Assembly (NCBI GenBank): GCA_947579665.1
Contig: OX388351.1
Span: forward strand, 62,690,939-62,754,938
Length of the DNA: 64,000 nt
Direction: 5' to 3'
Origin: Sympetrum striolatum
Taxonomy: Eukaryota; Arthropoda; Insecta; Odonata; Libellulidae
Below the pieces are notes generated by a model, which was given only the letters and a program-made list of their open reading frames with translations, searched no databases and was not told where the DNA came from. The stretch's first letter is position 1, and every line of letters starts with the position of its first letter. The translations under genes and the position numbers were made by a program. Below are positions 34,343-47,760 of this stretch, in pieces.

Positions 34343-36509
34343 TTAGAAAGGATGTGTTCATTTATTAAACTACTTAGGTAACTAATATCACAGCTTTACG
34401 TAGTTGTATGGGCGTTATTGAATGGTTTCTCTTCGTGTTTAGTGTATAACATATAACTGCAGATTATTTTTTCGGCCACCATATCTCATTTCTCACCGTC
34501 TGGATTTCCTTTAATGAATGAAGTCTTATCATACCAAGCGCATCTAAAAATAAATATCTCCTACAAAATAAAGGTAAAATCAAATTGATATTACAATTTC
34601 ATTCACAGTGACAACACCTTTCAGCCACATTGATTTTCTTTTTAGATCCTCCAGTTTTTAATAACTTTTTGAATGAAAATTCAATAAAACACATTTAAAT
34701 ATTAGTATTAAATTGCATATTTTCATATACAACATATTAAGAACCTTGTCAGGAGGTTTGGAAAAATTTTCTAACATGCTCATATTAAGATTACAATGAT
34801 ATTTTAGACCTTATTATCTCCAATCTACGAAGAAAGCATATTCCCGAAGTACATGCAACATGAAAAAAATAATTCGTGGAAAGATTTCACTGTTAGGGCC
34901 TCGTTTTATTTCTTAGTTATACCTTAAGGCTAGTAGGGGAATCATTTTCCTACGTAGGGAGGCATGTATGTTCCATTAATCCGTATTCGATATCATCTGA
35001 TTACATTTTTTGTCCGTATGACCTACAATAGTAATTATCAATATATGAAGTATAACGACTTCAACTCTAAAGTAAACTCGGAAGGAATTTATTTCAAACT
35101 TATTTTTACTTAATGTTTTAAACCTCTGATATGAGCAAATTAAATTTAAAAACAAACCTTTGCAATTAGTATTCAATATATTAATTAAACATATGTTTTA
35201 CACTTCTTGGATATCGTTCTGAAGTAAGTACAGAATCTTAGTTAGAGGATAAAGGTAAAATATATATTTGTATTATGATCCAGATTTTTGATTAAATTTT
35301 TCAATGACAAATACTTTATATCATCTTCTATAGAAATTATGATAATAGAACAAATTGAAAACCTGAAGCTCATCTTCATTTGATTTTATCCGACTGGAAA
35401 AATTAGGAGAAATTCATGACACAATTGACCTTGCTACTAACGAAATACAAATATATTATAATTGTTGACCGATAAGTTTATTTTTAGCGTATAATCGCCA
35501 AGATAAGGAACACTAAGCAGAAGAATGAAAGTCTGCAGGAATTGAGACAAAGAAAATTAGTCCCTGGAAGTCATGCAACTGCGCGCGCAGTAATACAGGT
35601 GAAACTGCCTAACTTTTAGGGACGACCGCCCGGCCGTTATGGGCAGTGAGGATGCTTGAGTGGGTTGTAGTCACCAACTTTCCAATGGGACAAAACTGCA
35701 CTAAACTGACCATTCTAAAACTTTCTTTCCTGACGGCTTCTATTGGCTTAACATGGTGCAGCTAGTGACCTTATTCATATGGATTTTGAGACGGTCGAGT
35801 TGGAGTTAATTTGGACTAAGAAATACGTGTGCAAGGTAATCTTCTTGCTCCTTAAGGATACTAGTTAAAAGATAAAATCGTATTGGTAAATTCAAAATAA
35901 AGAAATACATATGATTCCAGAATCTGCAAACGAAAGCATTTTTATCTCTGACGAAGGTAAATATTCTTATAGCATAGAAGCTTATAAATTTCATGGGTTG
36001 AATTTAGTTATCAATAAGCACAACTTTGAATGAAACTTTTAGAATCTTTAGCACTAATAGTTCATATTCAATTCCTGTTAAATTTGTTCTTTTAGAAATA
36101 ATTAGTGTTATTATTTGTTTTCTGTTGATTCAAAATCTGTATTTATAACTTTTTAGTCGCAACTTTGGATTGAAGTCCCACGGATAGCGATAAGTTTCAT
36201 AAATAAAAAATACAGGCTCGGAAAAGTTGATGATGAGGAGTTTTAACGTGTATTTACGATCCTCCAATTTCGGTTTACACAGAGTAATGAGCTTTCAGCG
36301 ACTAGCCTTGATTTATTTGAAATAAGTCTAGTTTGAAGCATCTAGTTTGAAGTCTCTGCTAAGATTATTATTTAGTATTATTATTCATATTCATATTCAT
36401 CAATAATTCATTATTCTAGTTCGAATCCTTCTATCAATTCCATATAATCCACGTTACTGCCTTCTTGTTCCCGACTTTTCTTACAGCGTTTAATTGATCA
36501 TAAATCGAA
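34343..36509. other. AT-rich stretch with one GC-rich palindromic block
   Basis: 35560-35790 is GC-rich and repeat-like. It includes the perfect 14-bp palindrome ACTGCGCGCGCAGT (35578-35591) and GACCGCCCGGCCGTTATGGG (35625). I suspect a transposon or satellite fragment but cannot name it. The rest is AT-rich without signals. Confidence 0.35.
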
Positions 36510-37140
36510 CGCGCAACTATAGCCCTGGAGTATGCACGGGATGAAATTCATCTTCACCACGGGAAGCTGGAGTTACTTCACTTCTTCCAGTTTGTTTACC
36601 GCGTGTATAGGGCTCGGAAACTTTGGCTTCGCCGCCAACTTACACGCACCTAATATCGGAGGTCCGTCCTACCCCTCTCGACTTCCCAGTTCTCCGAGGT
36701 TATGGCTCCCCTTTCGAACTCCAATAAAGAAATTAACCGGAAGAAGCTTCCAAACTTTGCGCAACTTGAAATTTACGCGCGCGGTTTGGATTACTCGTCC
36801 ATTTCCCGTCGACAAGCCAAATTAGAAATAATGCACCGAGCTCTTACGCGGGACCCCTTTTTTCGGAGGCCTCTCCGGAGGTTCAGAGGCGGAAATTCCC
36901 TCAACGCAGCGAGAGATTCTTCCCGGGAGGCCGGAAGGGGAAACAATTGAGTTAAGAAAGGACGGGAGAGCGCTCTTCGACTGTTTTTTCATTTCCCACG
37001 AGCCCCTCGATGCGTGCCTAAGACTCTTCAGCCGACGTTGCTATGCGCATAATGCCGAGAGAAATTGCGCTCGGAAACCATGTTGGCTGTATCCCTTAAG
37101 GCCTTCGGACGCTCTTTTAGCCGACCACGGTTGCGTTAGT
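36510..37140. other. GC-rich island (~600 bp)
   Basis: One of the most GC-rich stretches here, with AGGCCTCTCCGGAGG (36868) and CTTCCCGGGAGGCCGG (36919). Two plus-strand frames (36532-36825 and 36702-36950) overlap in different registers, so at most one could be real; neither resembles a known protein. Candidate regulatory or exonic island, function unknown. Confidence 0.3.
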
Positions 37141-37400
37141 GTGAAAGCACTCCTCCCATCATGCACCAAAAGGCAATCTGGGGAGAGGAACGGAATAGGA
37201 AGAAGAACAGGCTAGGAGAGAAGACTTTGTAGATGTAAAGTATATGAGTAATAATGTAATTGTAGAGAACTTTTATGAAATGGATTACGGACGGTGGTAG
37301 GATAGCCATATACTGATTATAAAGGTGAGATTTCAAGTGTTTTAGGAAAATTGAAAAAGGCGACGATGGAAGTGAAGAAGATAGCAAATCATAAGCTACG
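37140..37400 (+). repeat. Purine-rich tract
   Basis: G/A-enriched on the plus strand (GGGGAGAGGAACGGAATAGG and similar). The 102-codon minus-strand frame (37136-37444) is a compositional shadow. Confidence 0.4.
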
Positions 37401-38190
37401 TGAAAGATAATGTAATGAGAAAAATTCTGGAATATATATAGCAATTACCATAACGTTATTGATTTATGATTGTAGCCCAAATTCTCCGCGTGGTATAGAT
37501 ACACAAATAAAGGAAGCATCCAAGAAAATATGAATGACCTGCAAAACTAAGAAATAAAATTCCGTTTTGTGTCCGCCAATTTGGGGAAAAATATCCTTCC
37601 ATAAATTTCTTGCTAAGAGGGTCGCCATATCCTGCACATACTGACTGAAAAAATAATTTATGTAGGGAAGAAATTCCACAAATACTTCATTTTTAGCGGA
37701 GTGTGTTACGAAAGGACATAACATAATATTGGTATAAACCAATTGAGCATTAACTTATTAAAATAATCTTTCTATACATAAAATTTGCTTTTTGATAAGT
37801 TACAGTTATAAATATATTTTAAAGTAGAGATTACCCGGAAATGGCAGGTGTAAGTAATGATTCAATGCTGCGAAATATTTTGCAAGCCCATTTGAATGTT
37901 TTTTGAAAGAACATGTTGTTACTTTTCTTGAACTTTTTATGTGCAATAGCTATTACGCACCATTCACACCTTGGTATATTTTAGAGCAAAGACGTAGAAA
38001 AGTCTGACCGCTGAGTTATAAACCGAGGTACTTCAAGAAATGAAAGATGCGTTATGATTTGGTAGAAGTAGAGTGATGTAAATATTAAAAATGAATAAAT
38101 AATAACACCTTAAAGGAGGTATAAGATAATGAATCATAAGTTGAAGATTAGTAAAACGATGCATGGCTCATATTTTATGAGAGTTTATAA
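37401..38190. other. AT-rich stretch, nothing recognised
   Basis: A 92-codon minus-strand frame at 37464-37742 has no recognisable domain. Confidence 0.35.
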
Positions 38191-38520
38191 AAACCCTCGA
38201 ACGGGGAGGAGAACGAGAAAGGTAGAAGGAGACATACAGATAAAACAGGAAGAGAAACATTGAAAAATTTAGGAGACTAAGGCAATTATGAAATAAGGTA
38301 ATGTGACAAGACTGAATGGCTCAATACAGCTGAGGATAATTGAAATGAAATTACTCTGGGACTTTGGAAGATTGAAAATGTGTAGGAATGAGAGCAACCA
38401 AAGGAAATCAGACGTAAGGGAAGCAAGTAAATGAAAGTTGAAAAGGAGAGCGAGGGGCGGTGTAAGAGTTGGTGGGGAAGAGAGGAGAAAGGTACAAGTA
38501 ATCTTGTATGAGGGCATCAA
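38190..38520 (+). repeat. Purine-rich tract
   Basis: Plus strand is G/A-rich for about 330 bases (AGGAGAACGAGAAAGG, GGTGGGGAAGAGAGGAG). Frames on both strands here (38269-38520 minus, 38438-38644 plus) reflect this bias. Confidence 0.5.
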
Positions 38521-38766
38521 AGAGTTTCTCCCCCAAAGGGGAAATTACGGAAAAAGTCACCGCCATCCAATCGCATTTAGGGTTCGGCTGGTGGAGAATA
38601 TTCGAGAGGAATGGAGCCTTCTGCTCTACCGAATAACTAAATAAGTAATGACGCTCACACAGGGGAAGGCAATTAATGAGGAAGAATACTATCGGAAGGT
38701 AAATCTTATGCCATTGAGGTGTGGTTGATTGGGAACTATTTCATATCTTCCCAATAGAGAAAGAAA

Positions 38767-38787
38767 ATATATATATATATATATATA
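38767..38787. repeat. (AT)n microsatellite
   Basis: About ten AT dinucleotides in a row, bounded by AAAA on the left and ACATAG on the right. Confidence 0.9.
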
Positions 38788-40569
38788 CATAGAATTGGAT
38801 TACTACCTAACTTTTATGACTCCTCACAACACAGAGTTTGAAATCCATATATACAGGATTCTTTTATACCGAAAAAGGGATTGGCTTTCCAAACCCAATA
38901 TAGTAATTAGAATTGAACTAAAAATGATTTGATATCCCCTTAACATATAATAAAGAACAATATAACTCACAGAAAATGAACAACGTTGAAAAGTACTGTT
39001 TGTATTCTTCATGGGTCACCAATGCTAATGGGTTTTATTTTTCTGTTTTCGTTTCTCTTCAGTTTTATCTTTCTCTCTTCTAAGTCGATCTTAAACTAAT
39101 TTCAAAACTTATAGAAAAATATTAAAGATTTTAATTCAGTTGAAGTAAAATGTAAGAATGAATTTTCAAAGAATCAATTTCAATGGATATTTATGATTGA
39201 ATAACAAGATAGGGTTACTTAATGAACGCTTCTTCTATGATGTTTCAATTTTTTGGAATTACTTGTGATATTTTCTTTCTGTTACACGTTTTATCGGAGT
39301 TTTCATCTATTTTATCCCTACCTAATTTTTTTACAGGCCTACGACACATACTTAATTTTATAATATTTATTAAAAAAAAATCTTGATATATTAAGTACAT
39401 TTCAGTTGGATTTTAAGACTTATCTATCTTTAGTATTCGCGAACGTAAGGAAACTAGTTACTAAGCAATATCTCAACACACATTATCACTTATTATGGTC
39501 TTCTATGATTTCATTTCGTTAGCGAAATAGATTGCTAATATCCAATATAATTTTGCGTACACGTCATTTCTGTTTAAAAGAGGCAGCCAGATACTCTTCC
39601 GCTGTATTCAACACGAAATATGAATCTGGAAAATGTATTATGTGTTAAAGATTTAACATTTACTAAATCTATTCGTGCCTGCAAATGTCAGGCTTATTTT
39701 GTCTCTTGTGTGGGATGTAGCATACAGCTGATTATCTATAAACATTGCTAAATGAGCCCTTTCAATGAGAACTATTCACGCGATATCATTACTTTGTTGC
39801 CATGTTTACTACGTTTTATTAGATTGTATTCATGAATATGAAACAAATAATGCCTGTTGCCGACGTAAGGTAACAATTGGAGAATTGCCGAGCACTTGCA
39901 TCCCTGACCCTGCGAAAACTCGGCTTATGAAAAATAAAATGTGTAGCTATTTATTTAATGAATAAATAGTTTAACATAAAGGCTCAACTCTATATTCTGT
40001 AATTATATTATATAACAATAGTCTTCCTCTTATAGGAAAAATCCTCCATTATATATACTTCAGATGTGGTATTTTTTAGGAAGTTGGAAATTTTATGAAG
40101 GAAATATTTACAAGGAAAAGTGTTAAGACATCTTACTTAAAAAAAGTGCACCATATAAAACTCTCCGGGAAGGAACAGAGATAAAAAGCAGCCCCAGTTC
40201 TTTCAGACTTATTTCATTCTCATTCATTAGGTAATATCAATATATGCCCTAGCTTCATCAACAGAATGAGTGCTATAAAGTAGAGTTACCCCAAGTTATT
40301 TCTTCAAAAAGCCTTTGATTTAAAAGTGATTACGGAAAACAACTTCTTCACTGCCACAGGAAAATGGATTCAATGGCAATCAAAGGCATGTAATAAATCA
40401 CGATTAAGACTTTAATTTTAAATCAGCGTGTAAATAAGCTTTATGGCGGACAAATTGTTGCAAAAACGCGAAAATTAACCGCCTGATTCCAAAATTATCA
40501 CGAACGTAGCACCAATATTTCCCCAAGATTTTTGGAGCAGAATTTGCTGCAGGAAATATATACAAATCA
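38788..40569. other. AT-rich stretch, nothing recognised
   Basis: Only short AT-driven frames are present. Confidence 0.4.
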
Positions 40570-41200
40570 TAAGTATTCCTTTGCGAGCCATTTCACCGCT
40601 CGGAAAAAGTAATTCAGTTCCGGGACAAAACGGATTAAGCCAAATTGTTAGTCTGACCTCCCTCTCAGTAATTATTCCACCGAGGCCTTTATTTCGTTAG
40701 GGGGAAGGAGATACTTATAAAGAGAGGCATTTCTCAAAATAAGAGCCTTAATGAGGAAAACAAGACAGACGCGACCGTAAATACATGAAGAAGATGCTGC
40801 GTCACTCCGTTCATCATCAGTTCCCCTCCCTCTCCTCCAGAGCGGAAAGATAAAAAAATTACGATGCGACGCATAAAGGATAAGCTCCAAAATAAAAATT
40901 CCTCGGCGGGGACCGAGGTTTTCCATCACTGGCGCCCTCAATCACCCCACGTCAGTTTTGCGAATTAGCGGAAGGCGAATCCGCGGAAAGTGACGACAGC
41001 CGAGCCAATAAATAAAAGAGAAACGTTATTACGGGAAGCCATCTCGGCGAGAAATTAAGGCACGCGATAAATTTCGTTGCTTTGCCTTCATTTTTTCCTT
41101 CGCTATTCTCTTTCCTTTATTTTCCCCATGAAAATGAGATATGGGACACCACTTCGGGTGAACTCGCAAGGAGACGGGAGATTGACCGGAATTTTTTCCT
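40570..41200. other. GC-richer island with clustered CpG and homeodomain-like cores
   Basis: Balanced composition; GCGAATTAGCGG and GCCAATAAATAAAAG lie within 45 bases near 40960-41010. An 89-codon minus-strand frame (40672-40941) and two overlapping frames at 41029-41297 have no recognised domain. It may be an enhancer-like island, inferred from composition only. Confidence 0.25.
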
Positions 41201-43080
41201 CCCCGCATTTGCATGCTTTCAAAAATTAACTCGTAGACAATATCAGTCAAATCTACATGCATATAAAGCCACAATACATCCACATCTACATGTATAAGCT
41301 ATAATTAATAGGGAATGGATCTTTCCTAAAGATATTCAGTTGAACATATATATTTTTCCAACCGAATAATTGTACACTGTATACTTTTTTGTAAAGAAGT
41401 GCTCAACGTTTCATTTTCGCAATAGTGAATTGCTACCTTCCGCACAAATGCTATGAAGGTAATTCAGGATAGTTACATGGTAAAAGGAAAGAGAATGACA
41501 GATGCTATATGACATAAACAGCAAGGTAAGTAACCAAGAAATGAAATAAATAGCGTTAAATATGGAATATTAAGGGACATAAACCTACAAAAAAGTCGAA
41601 TACTCATTGAAATTTAGACTTATAAGTACTTCGTGTATTCTTTATGTTTTGAAAATACCTCTTCTAAGTGCCATTTCCCCAAACGAAGCTGTGCATACAT
41701 TATCAATAAGAAAAGGTTATGTTGCAAATTAATCTAAGAACCTATTTGAAGAGTGAATTAATTCATCCTAAGAATTTCGAGAGAGAAAAGAGCGCAAATC
41801 TATATCAAAATATACCTAGTTTATTTCTGCTATCAGTTTTAGTTATTTTCTATTAGTAATCCATGAGGAACAAAAGAGATTAGGAAACTTAACTTCGATG
41901 TTGGGAATTTCTACAATTTATTTATCGTAAGTATATTGCTATTATTGAAATTCATTTATGTTGTCACACATATATTAAATGTATACATGTTTTTTCCCAT
42001 GGGCCATATGGAAGGAGGGGCTAGCTTGTTTCAGTCTCATCCAATAAAGACATAAATTACCGAAATAACCGATTTATTCATGAGAGATATAAATTACAGA
42101 AATAACCTATACAAGTTGAATTAACAAAGTGTGCATTCTTCTTCCCTGTGTTTGTTACGGATAGGTTAGAGTAATTATATGGTTTAATGACGCACAACTT
42201 TTCTCAGTAAATCCGACAGCATAACTAGATAACTTCATGCCATGAAGCAGACTCCGCGTGGGAACGGGACTCGTAGGCAATGATTAAACTCTCATTTCAA
42301 AGTCGTGAATCAAATACAAGCGACGCACTCTCGTAACGAAGACGGATTTAAGTACATACGTCATGGAACATTCGGTTAACAAGTTTTTGATTATGATTAA
42401 CTCCCAAGCAAATGCACAACTATTTTCACAATCTGTTTTGGGGTTAATGTTAGTCGTGGAGTGGGGATGTAATTTTCAAATCTCCTTTTGATCATTATGG
42501 AGATTGATAACTCATTACGTAATTATCGTCGCAGCACCACTAGTTCATGTATATATGTTTGGAGTTCAAAGGAATGATCTTCGAAGCACTACATTACTCT
42601 ACTTGCCAGAGGTGACAATGTTCATTAGAACTGATTGACGAATTTCGTAACGCTCCAGCTGTTTCAGCATACGGTTAATGAAATATCTGAATTATTTTAC
42701 CATATACGTTGGACCGTATATATAACTCATTTGGAAAAGAAATAATTAGCAGTATGAAGGAGTTTCTGAAACTCATTTTTATTAACAAATCAGTTGTCTT
42801 CTATTGTTAATATAACAAACATTGACTCTTGTGGAGATAGATTGACAATGCTATTGAATAAAAGCGTTCAGTGGTTATTTATGCTGTTTGCATAATAACA
42901 TTAGCTCCCAGCCATCTTTATTTTCTTTCTCCTAGATGAGGGTACGTTTTAAAATAGTTAATAGAGATTTTAATTTAACATAATAATATCACTCTAATTT
43001 GAGTATGGGATTTTTAAGTATATTCCAATGTAAAACGCCATTTAGGAAGCTATATACTTAAGAAGGATAATAGCGTTATT
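41201..43080. other. AT-rich stretch, nothing recognised
   Basis: No repeat, RNA or coding signature seen. 42240-42360 is slightly more GC-rich. Confidence 0.4.
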
Positions 43081-43400
43081 AGTTTAATCTTCCCCAAAGA
43101 TCTTTTTCAAAGTCTCGAGGGCTTATTCACGACCGGAGACGCTCTCGACATTTTAGACTCCTTGACAAAATTATATCCTTGCGAGATGAGATAAATCAGC
43201 GTTAAATCGGTGGAAATGATGGATGAAAAACCAATGAAATTCATCATCTCGAGGCACACAATAGGGCCGTCAAGTAGATGAGCGTGCGCTAAAGACCTTC
43301 GAGGATCAGATGAACGGAAGATCAGAGGGAGAGGAGTGGAAGGGGGAATTGACTCGACGATGACCTATCTCCGCGACGTTGACCTCATACGAAGTAGACT
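43080..43400. other. GC-richer island
   Basis: Balanced sequence with many GA/TC and CG steps (ACGACCGGAGACGCTCTCGA at 43130; GAGGGAGAGGAGTGGAAGGG at 43325). No frame over 60 codons and no repeat match inside the window. Confidence 0.3.
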
Positions 43401-45013
43401 GCTGAAGGGAATTTGATGCTTAAATTATATCGGACAAAAGTAGCTGGAAAATAATATTTTTTCATAATAAGTATGCGCTTGTAATAAATGAATTCACGCT
43501 AGCTATTCAATAAAAATAATGAAGTTCGAATGTCACAGACCATTTTTTGCAATAAACAAAACGCTAAGTAGATTTTAAGGATATAATAAGTTTCATTAAT
43601 ATTTTAGGGAAAGGTGATCTTTTAAATATTAATATGAAAACATTTTTATGACTAAAAGCTTTTTTTTATCTTTGAAAAAATTTATTTATCGATTTATCAT
43701 GAATTTTGCTATACATAAGCATAGTTTAAGCTTATGAAACAGCCGTATTATTATGTCTTACGTAAATGAAATAAAAAAATCCAGCTCAGCATAAATAACA
43801 GTAAATCAATGCAAATGTCACTTCATTCTATTCAAATCACTATAGCTCAAGGAAAATATTTTGCTTAGACTAGATATTAAATTCTTTCTGAAAATGAATT
43901 TTAGCATTAATTATGTGCTGCCGACAATCAGGAGAAACTGGTCTAAATGAAATATGAGAAATGACGTAATATAAATGCAAACACCACAAATATCTGATAA
44001 AATATTTTATTTGCCCTTATTGTATCAATATTATTTAGATTTTATGTTTCGGAATGACGAACTAGCTGGCAAGAAACGTATCATGAGAAATACATGAGAT
44101 ATTTGAATGTCCTGCTGTTGCATATTCATATCGAAGGCGTCTTTTTCGAGCACTTCTTAATCCCTAAATATTCATGGCTAATGTCCACCTACATTCTGCT
44201 CAGCACCATTCTAGTGTATGCAAACGAAGGACCTTTGTCTCCCCATAACTGAATATCTGCCTCAGTATATGCATACGCTAAGTGATGCGTACGAGACACA
44301 TCTGCCTTGCAAAAAGTGGATATCCCCGATTATAATCCCTCGTGTCTAGTCTGAAAGCAAGTTGTCATTTGAACTTCATGTCGTCCCTCGATTTAAGGAT
44401 AAACCGATATAATCGTAAAATGCAAATAACGAGACTTGAGTTTTCTGGATATAATAAAGACGTTCACTAGGTATATTTCATAAGAATATTTTTAGGAATA
44501 TTTATTAATGATAATTAAATAGCTATGGAGGATTGTTTTTCATTTCAAGAAGTTCATATAATAATCCTTCTCTCTCTCTCTAAGCCCAAGATCGTTTTTC
44601 AAATGAATATTTAAAGTTGTAAGTTAATCTTATAGTTCTTAAGTTAGTTATATTCATATTTCTTAAACATTCGCTCAAAATATATAATTTTTACATTTAT
44701 TCTCTCATTTTTTTAAGATAAACTGTAACAATAGTTCGCTATTTTTATTGATTTATTTCCTCCTCTGCAGCATCATAACTTCCTCTCTACTTTCTCTTTC
44801 TTAATTTTATTATGATTTAGATTATTGTTTCAACTTCCTTAAATGCTATTCGAACCATACAGCTTCCAATTAAAACTGTATCAAATGAAATTTTATGAGG
44901 GGAATGTAGGTTTGTGGCTTTGATTGAAATTAGTATGTTTAAAAGAAGCATTGACCGTGAATTTAGATATTCCCATAGTCTCGTCATTGGTATTGCTACT
45001 ATTAATTAACTAA
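43401..45013. other. AT-rich stretch, nothing recognised
   Basis: A short (CT)n run lies near 44566-44580. Otherwise no signal. Confidence 0.4.
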
Positions 45014-45190
45014 TAGGAATAGAAATAAAAACACTGTGTCGAAAATTCCACTCAAGTTTTTAATACACGACCGGTTTCAGACAAATCTGTCCATCATCAG
45101 GCCTGATGTCAGGCCAGAATTGTCTGAAACCTGTCATGTATTAAAAACTTGAGTAGAATTTTCGACAGAGTGTTTTAATTTCTATTCCTA
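45014..45190. repeat. Near-perfect foldback built from the hammerhead-motif repeat end
   Basis: The arm 45014-45089 (TAGGAATAGAAAT, then ACACTGTGTCGAAAATTC, then AAGTTTTTAATACACGACCG) is the reverse complement, with few mismatches, of 45115-45190. The ~25-base centre is CCATCATCAGGCCTGATGTC plus five bases. On the minus strand the left arm reads CTGATGA, a GACA/TGTC hairpin, GAAACCGGTC, then TTAAAAACTTGAGTGGAA, the same layout as the 6.1, 8.6 and 34.2 kb insertions. The right arm carries a decayed plus-strand copy of it. Two end copies thus lie head to head, as after an inversion or a foldback event. Confidence 0.8.
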
Positions 45191-45729
45191 GTATAGAATT
45201 CCACATTGTTTAGGCTTCTTTAATCGATTTATATAATTAACTAATGTTATGAATTAATTACGTAACCGAAAAATAAATGTAAACATATCCTAAAAAAAAA
45301 CAAAAAATACCTCACTCAGCACAATTTTTCAATCAATAAAATATTTAAGTAGATCAAATACTAAAAATTATTATTGTTAATAATATTTATAAACTTCATA
45401 TCATCGCCATCAGCAAAACCGAAAGTTTATTCTACATAGATATTGACTATATCTCATATTATATTAACATGTTCAGATATTTGACAATCATTTCAATATC
45501 AAATATTATTTCATTCTGAGTAAATAAAGATAGGTAGTTTCTAAACAAATACATTCTGAAGTTTAATTTCCATAAAATTACGGCTGCCTCCATTGATTAC
45601 AAAAATTTGTTTATTAATCTGAATTCAGGTATAAAATATCCTGCCTCAAATGTCTTATTAGTTGTAAAAGTGCAAATTTTATATTTGATCGCCAAATCAA
45701 TAAACGAATGTTTTTATTCATATGGTCCC
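45191..45729. other. AT-rich stretch, nothing recognised
   Basis: Dense stops, no repeat seen. Confidence 0.4.
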
Positions 45730-46070
45730 TTGCTATCAAATTTCCGTTGGGCGGAATTCCCAACTTTACTCGGCTGTCTCAGATCCTCCCGAATCACGTC
45801 ACCGGCAACTCAAACAAGCACGAGTAAATACGCGTGCTCAAATACGCGTATTCGCACGCATATATCCAAGATGGTAAACACGCCTTATTCATGCAAACGT
45901 GTTTGGTTACACACGCTTATTCAAACGTAGTGTAAGCAGATGAATGTCGATGCGTGGATATACTCGGCGGAATCGGAAAACTTTTTAAACGCTTTTTGGT
46001 CATAGCGGAATCTCCGCGGAGTTGGAAAATGTACGGTGTAATGTATGTATACGTTTAAAAATACAAACAA
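45730..46070. other. CpG-bearing segment with repeated ACGCGT/CACGC words
   Basis: AAATACGCGTGC and AATACGCGTATT (a perfect 12-bp palindrome) lie close together near 45820-45851. AACACGCC, AAACGTGTTTG and ACACGCTTATTCAAACG follow within 80 bases. TCCGCGGA at about 46012 is another palindrome. The 107-codon plus-strand frame (45607-45930) crosses the array and is not recognised. The words could be a decayed tandem repeat or a cluster of binding sites. Confidence 0.35.
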
Positions 46071-46244
46071 CAGACAGCGCCGATTATTTGCTTTAACGAG
46101 ATATCTAATTCACGTGTTATATTGTTCTCAGTGAGATTGCTTTAGGGTTGAATTCAACCTCAGATGGTTAAGATTAATCTGTCGATCGAATCCATGACAT
46201 TCATTACCAATTTAGTAATGTAACCCTTTTTATAAAATTAATTA

Positions 46245-46594
46245 TTCTGGATCAGGGTTCCCCAAACTATCTTCCGCGGAACGCCGGTGTTTCGCTGAAC
46301 CTGAATAGGTGTTCCGCGACAATTGGGAAAGGTGTTATACACTGCAATACATTCAAAGATCTTTTACTATACACTTCAAGTAATAATTTATATATATATA
46401 TATGTTTATATTATAATACTATAGTTTTATATTTAAACATAATTACTAAATAAATAATTTGTTTTAATTAAATGATTTTAAAAATTTTACAAGTAGAATT
46501 ACCTAACCTACAAATAAGCAAAGTGTTCCGTTCAACTTCTCAGGTCTGCAAAGTGCTCCATTACAGAAAAAGTTTGGGAAACCCTGTTCTAGAT
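46245..46594. mobile_element. Buster-type hAT MITE, 334 bp, with 8-bp target duplication
   Basis: The element 46253-46586 starts CAGGGTTCCCCAAACTATCT and its reverse-complemented right end starts CAGGGTTTCCCAAACTTTTT; 15 of the first 16 bases agree. The flanking 8-mers TTCTGGAT (46245-46252) and TTCTAGAT (46587-46594) differ at one base, and the right one fits the nnnTAnnn target of Buster hAT elements. The second block of the ends shares GTTCCGC/GTTCCG words. The interior is AT-rich with no frame, so it is non-autonomous. Confidence 0.9.
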
Positions 46595-47760
46595 GATTGA
46601 GAAAGTACTTTTAATTTATACAGAATTACCCTCTTTAGTTCATTAAAAAGACGCTATTGTGAGAAAATGGAGCCCAAATCTGATCGACTACATTCATCTT
46701 AAAAAAATGCATTGAAACCTTAAAAAAACTGTTACATAAAGAACGACCATAATATTGATAAAATAAATCTACATAATAAAGATTTAATCACGTTTCTCCT
46801 GACATAAAATAATGTTGAAATGAAGCATATATGTAATATTGGCAATGTTTTCTTTAAAGAAATTTAAAACTTACGTGTGAAATGGAGAATGATCGAAATA
46901 TATCTGGTATAAATCCTAACTTCCGTTATTAAATCACGATATTCAACAATAATGACAATAAATACAGCAAACCTTAACAATAATTTTTGAAATTTTAAAT
47001 ATTGAGCATTCAGATCTACTGAATATTTACAATAGAATAAAGTAAAAAGTGAACCATTCGGAGAAAGTAGGGTGGCATATTACCTTTTATAATACAATTA
47101 ATGCGATATTTAATTAGTATTTCACTTTAAATGTATAAGAAAGGAGATATATATAAGAATATAGAAGTTCTCAAATTCTAAACTCCACCGTATTCAAAAG
47201 AAGAAGCGGTCCATAACATATGGTAGTTTCAACGAACCAGTGCAAATAAATATTTCAAATTGAAATCTTGAGCTCACGGGCTAATTCTTTCTCTGAAAAA
47301 GTTATGAATGGTATTTTTGTTGATGGTATAACCCAGCTAATACTGTTATGGCGATAACCTGAACCATTTTTACCCATTGAATTTCTGTCCTACCTATTAG
47401 AAAAAAAATTTAGAGGCTATCTTCACATTTTTTGCTCTCTCAGTTTCGTGTACATTTTCCTCGATTTTATTTTTATTAATATAGAACATTCCCAATGTTT
47501 AGATGGACAAAATTTTTTCACATTGGTTTCTTGTGTCCATTTGTTTAGTGTCTCTTGAGATTGCTTCGTGTATATCAATTCCTGTTGCGAATTATTATTT
47601 GAACACAGGAATGGAATTCAAATTATTATTCGAATAACTATTTGTCAACTACTCCCGAATACTAATGAATTCGATAAGGTTATCAAAATTTGAATGCTCG
47701 TATCTAAATCCATCCTAAAACATGAACAACGCTCTTCCGAGTAAATGCATTTAACAGAAT
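46595..47760. other. AT-rich stretch, nothing recognised
   Basis: ATTCCTGT/ACAGGAAT form a small stem near 47578-47612. No other structure or gene. Confidence 0.4.
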
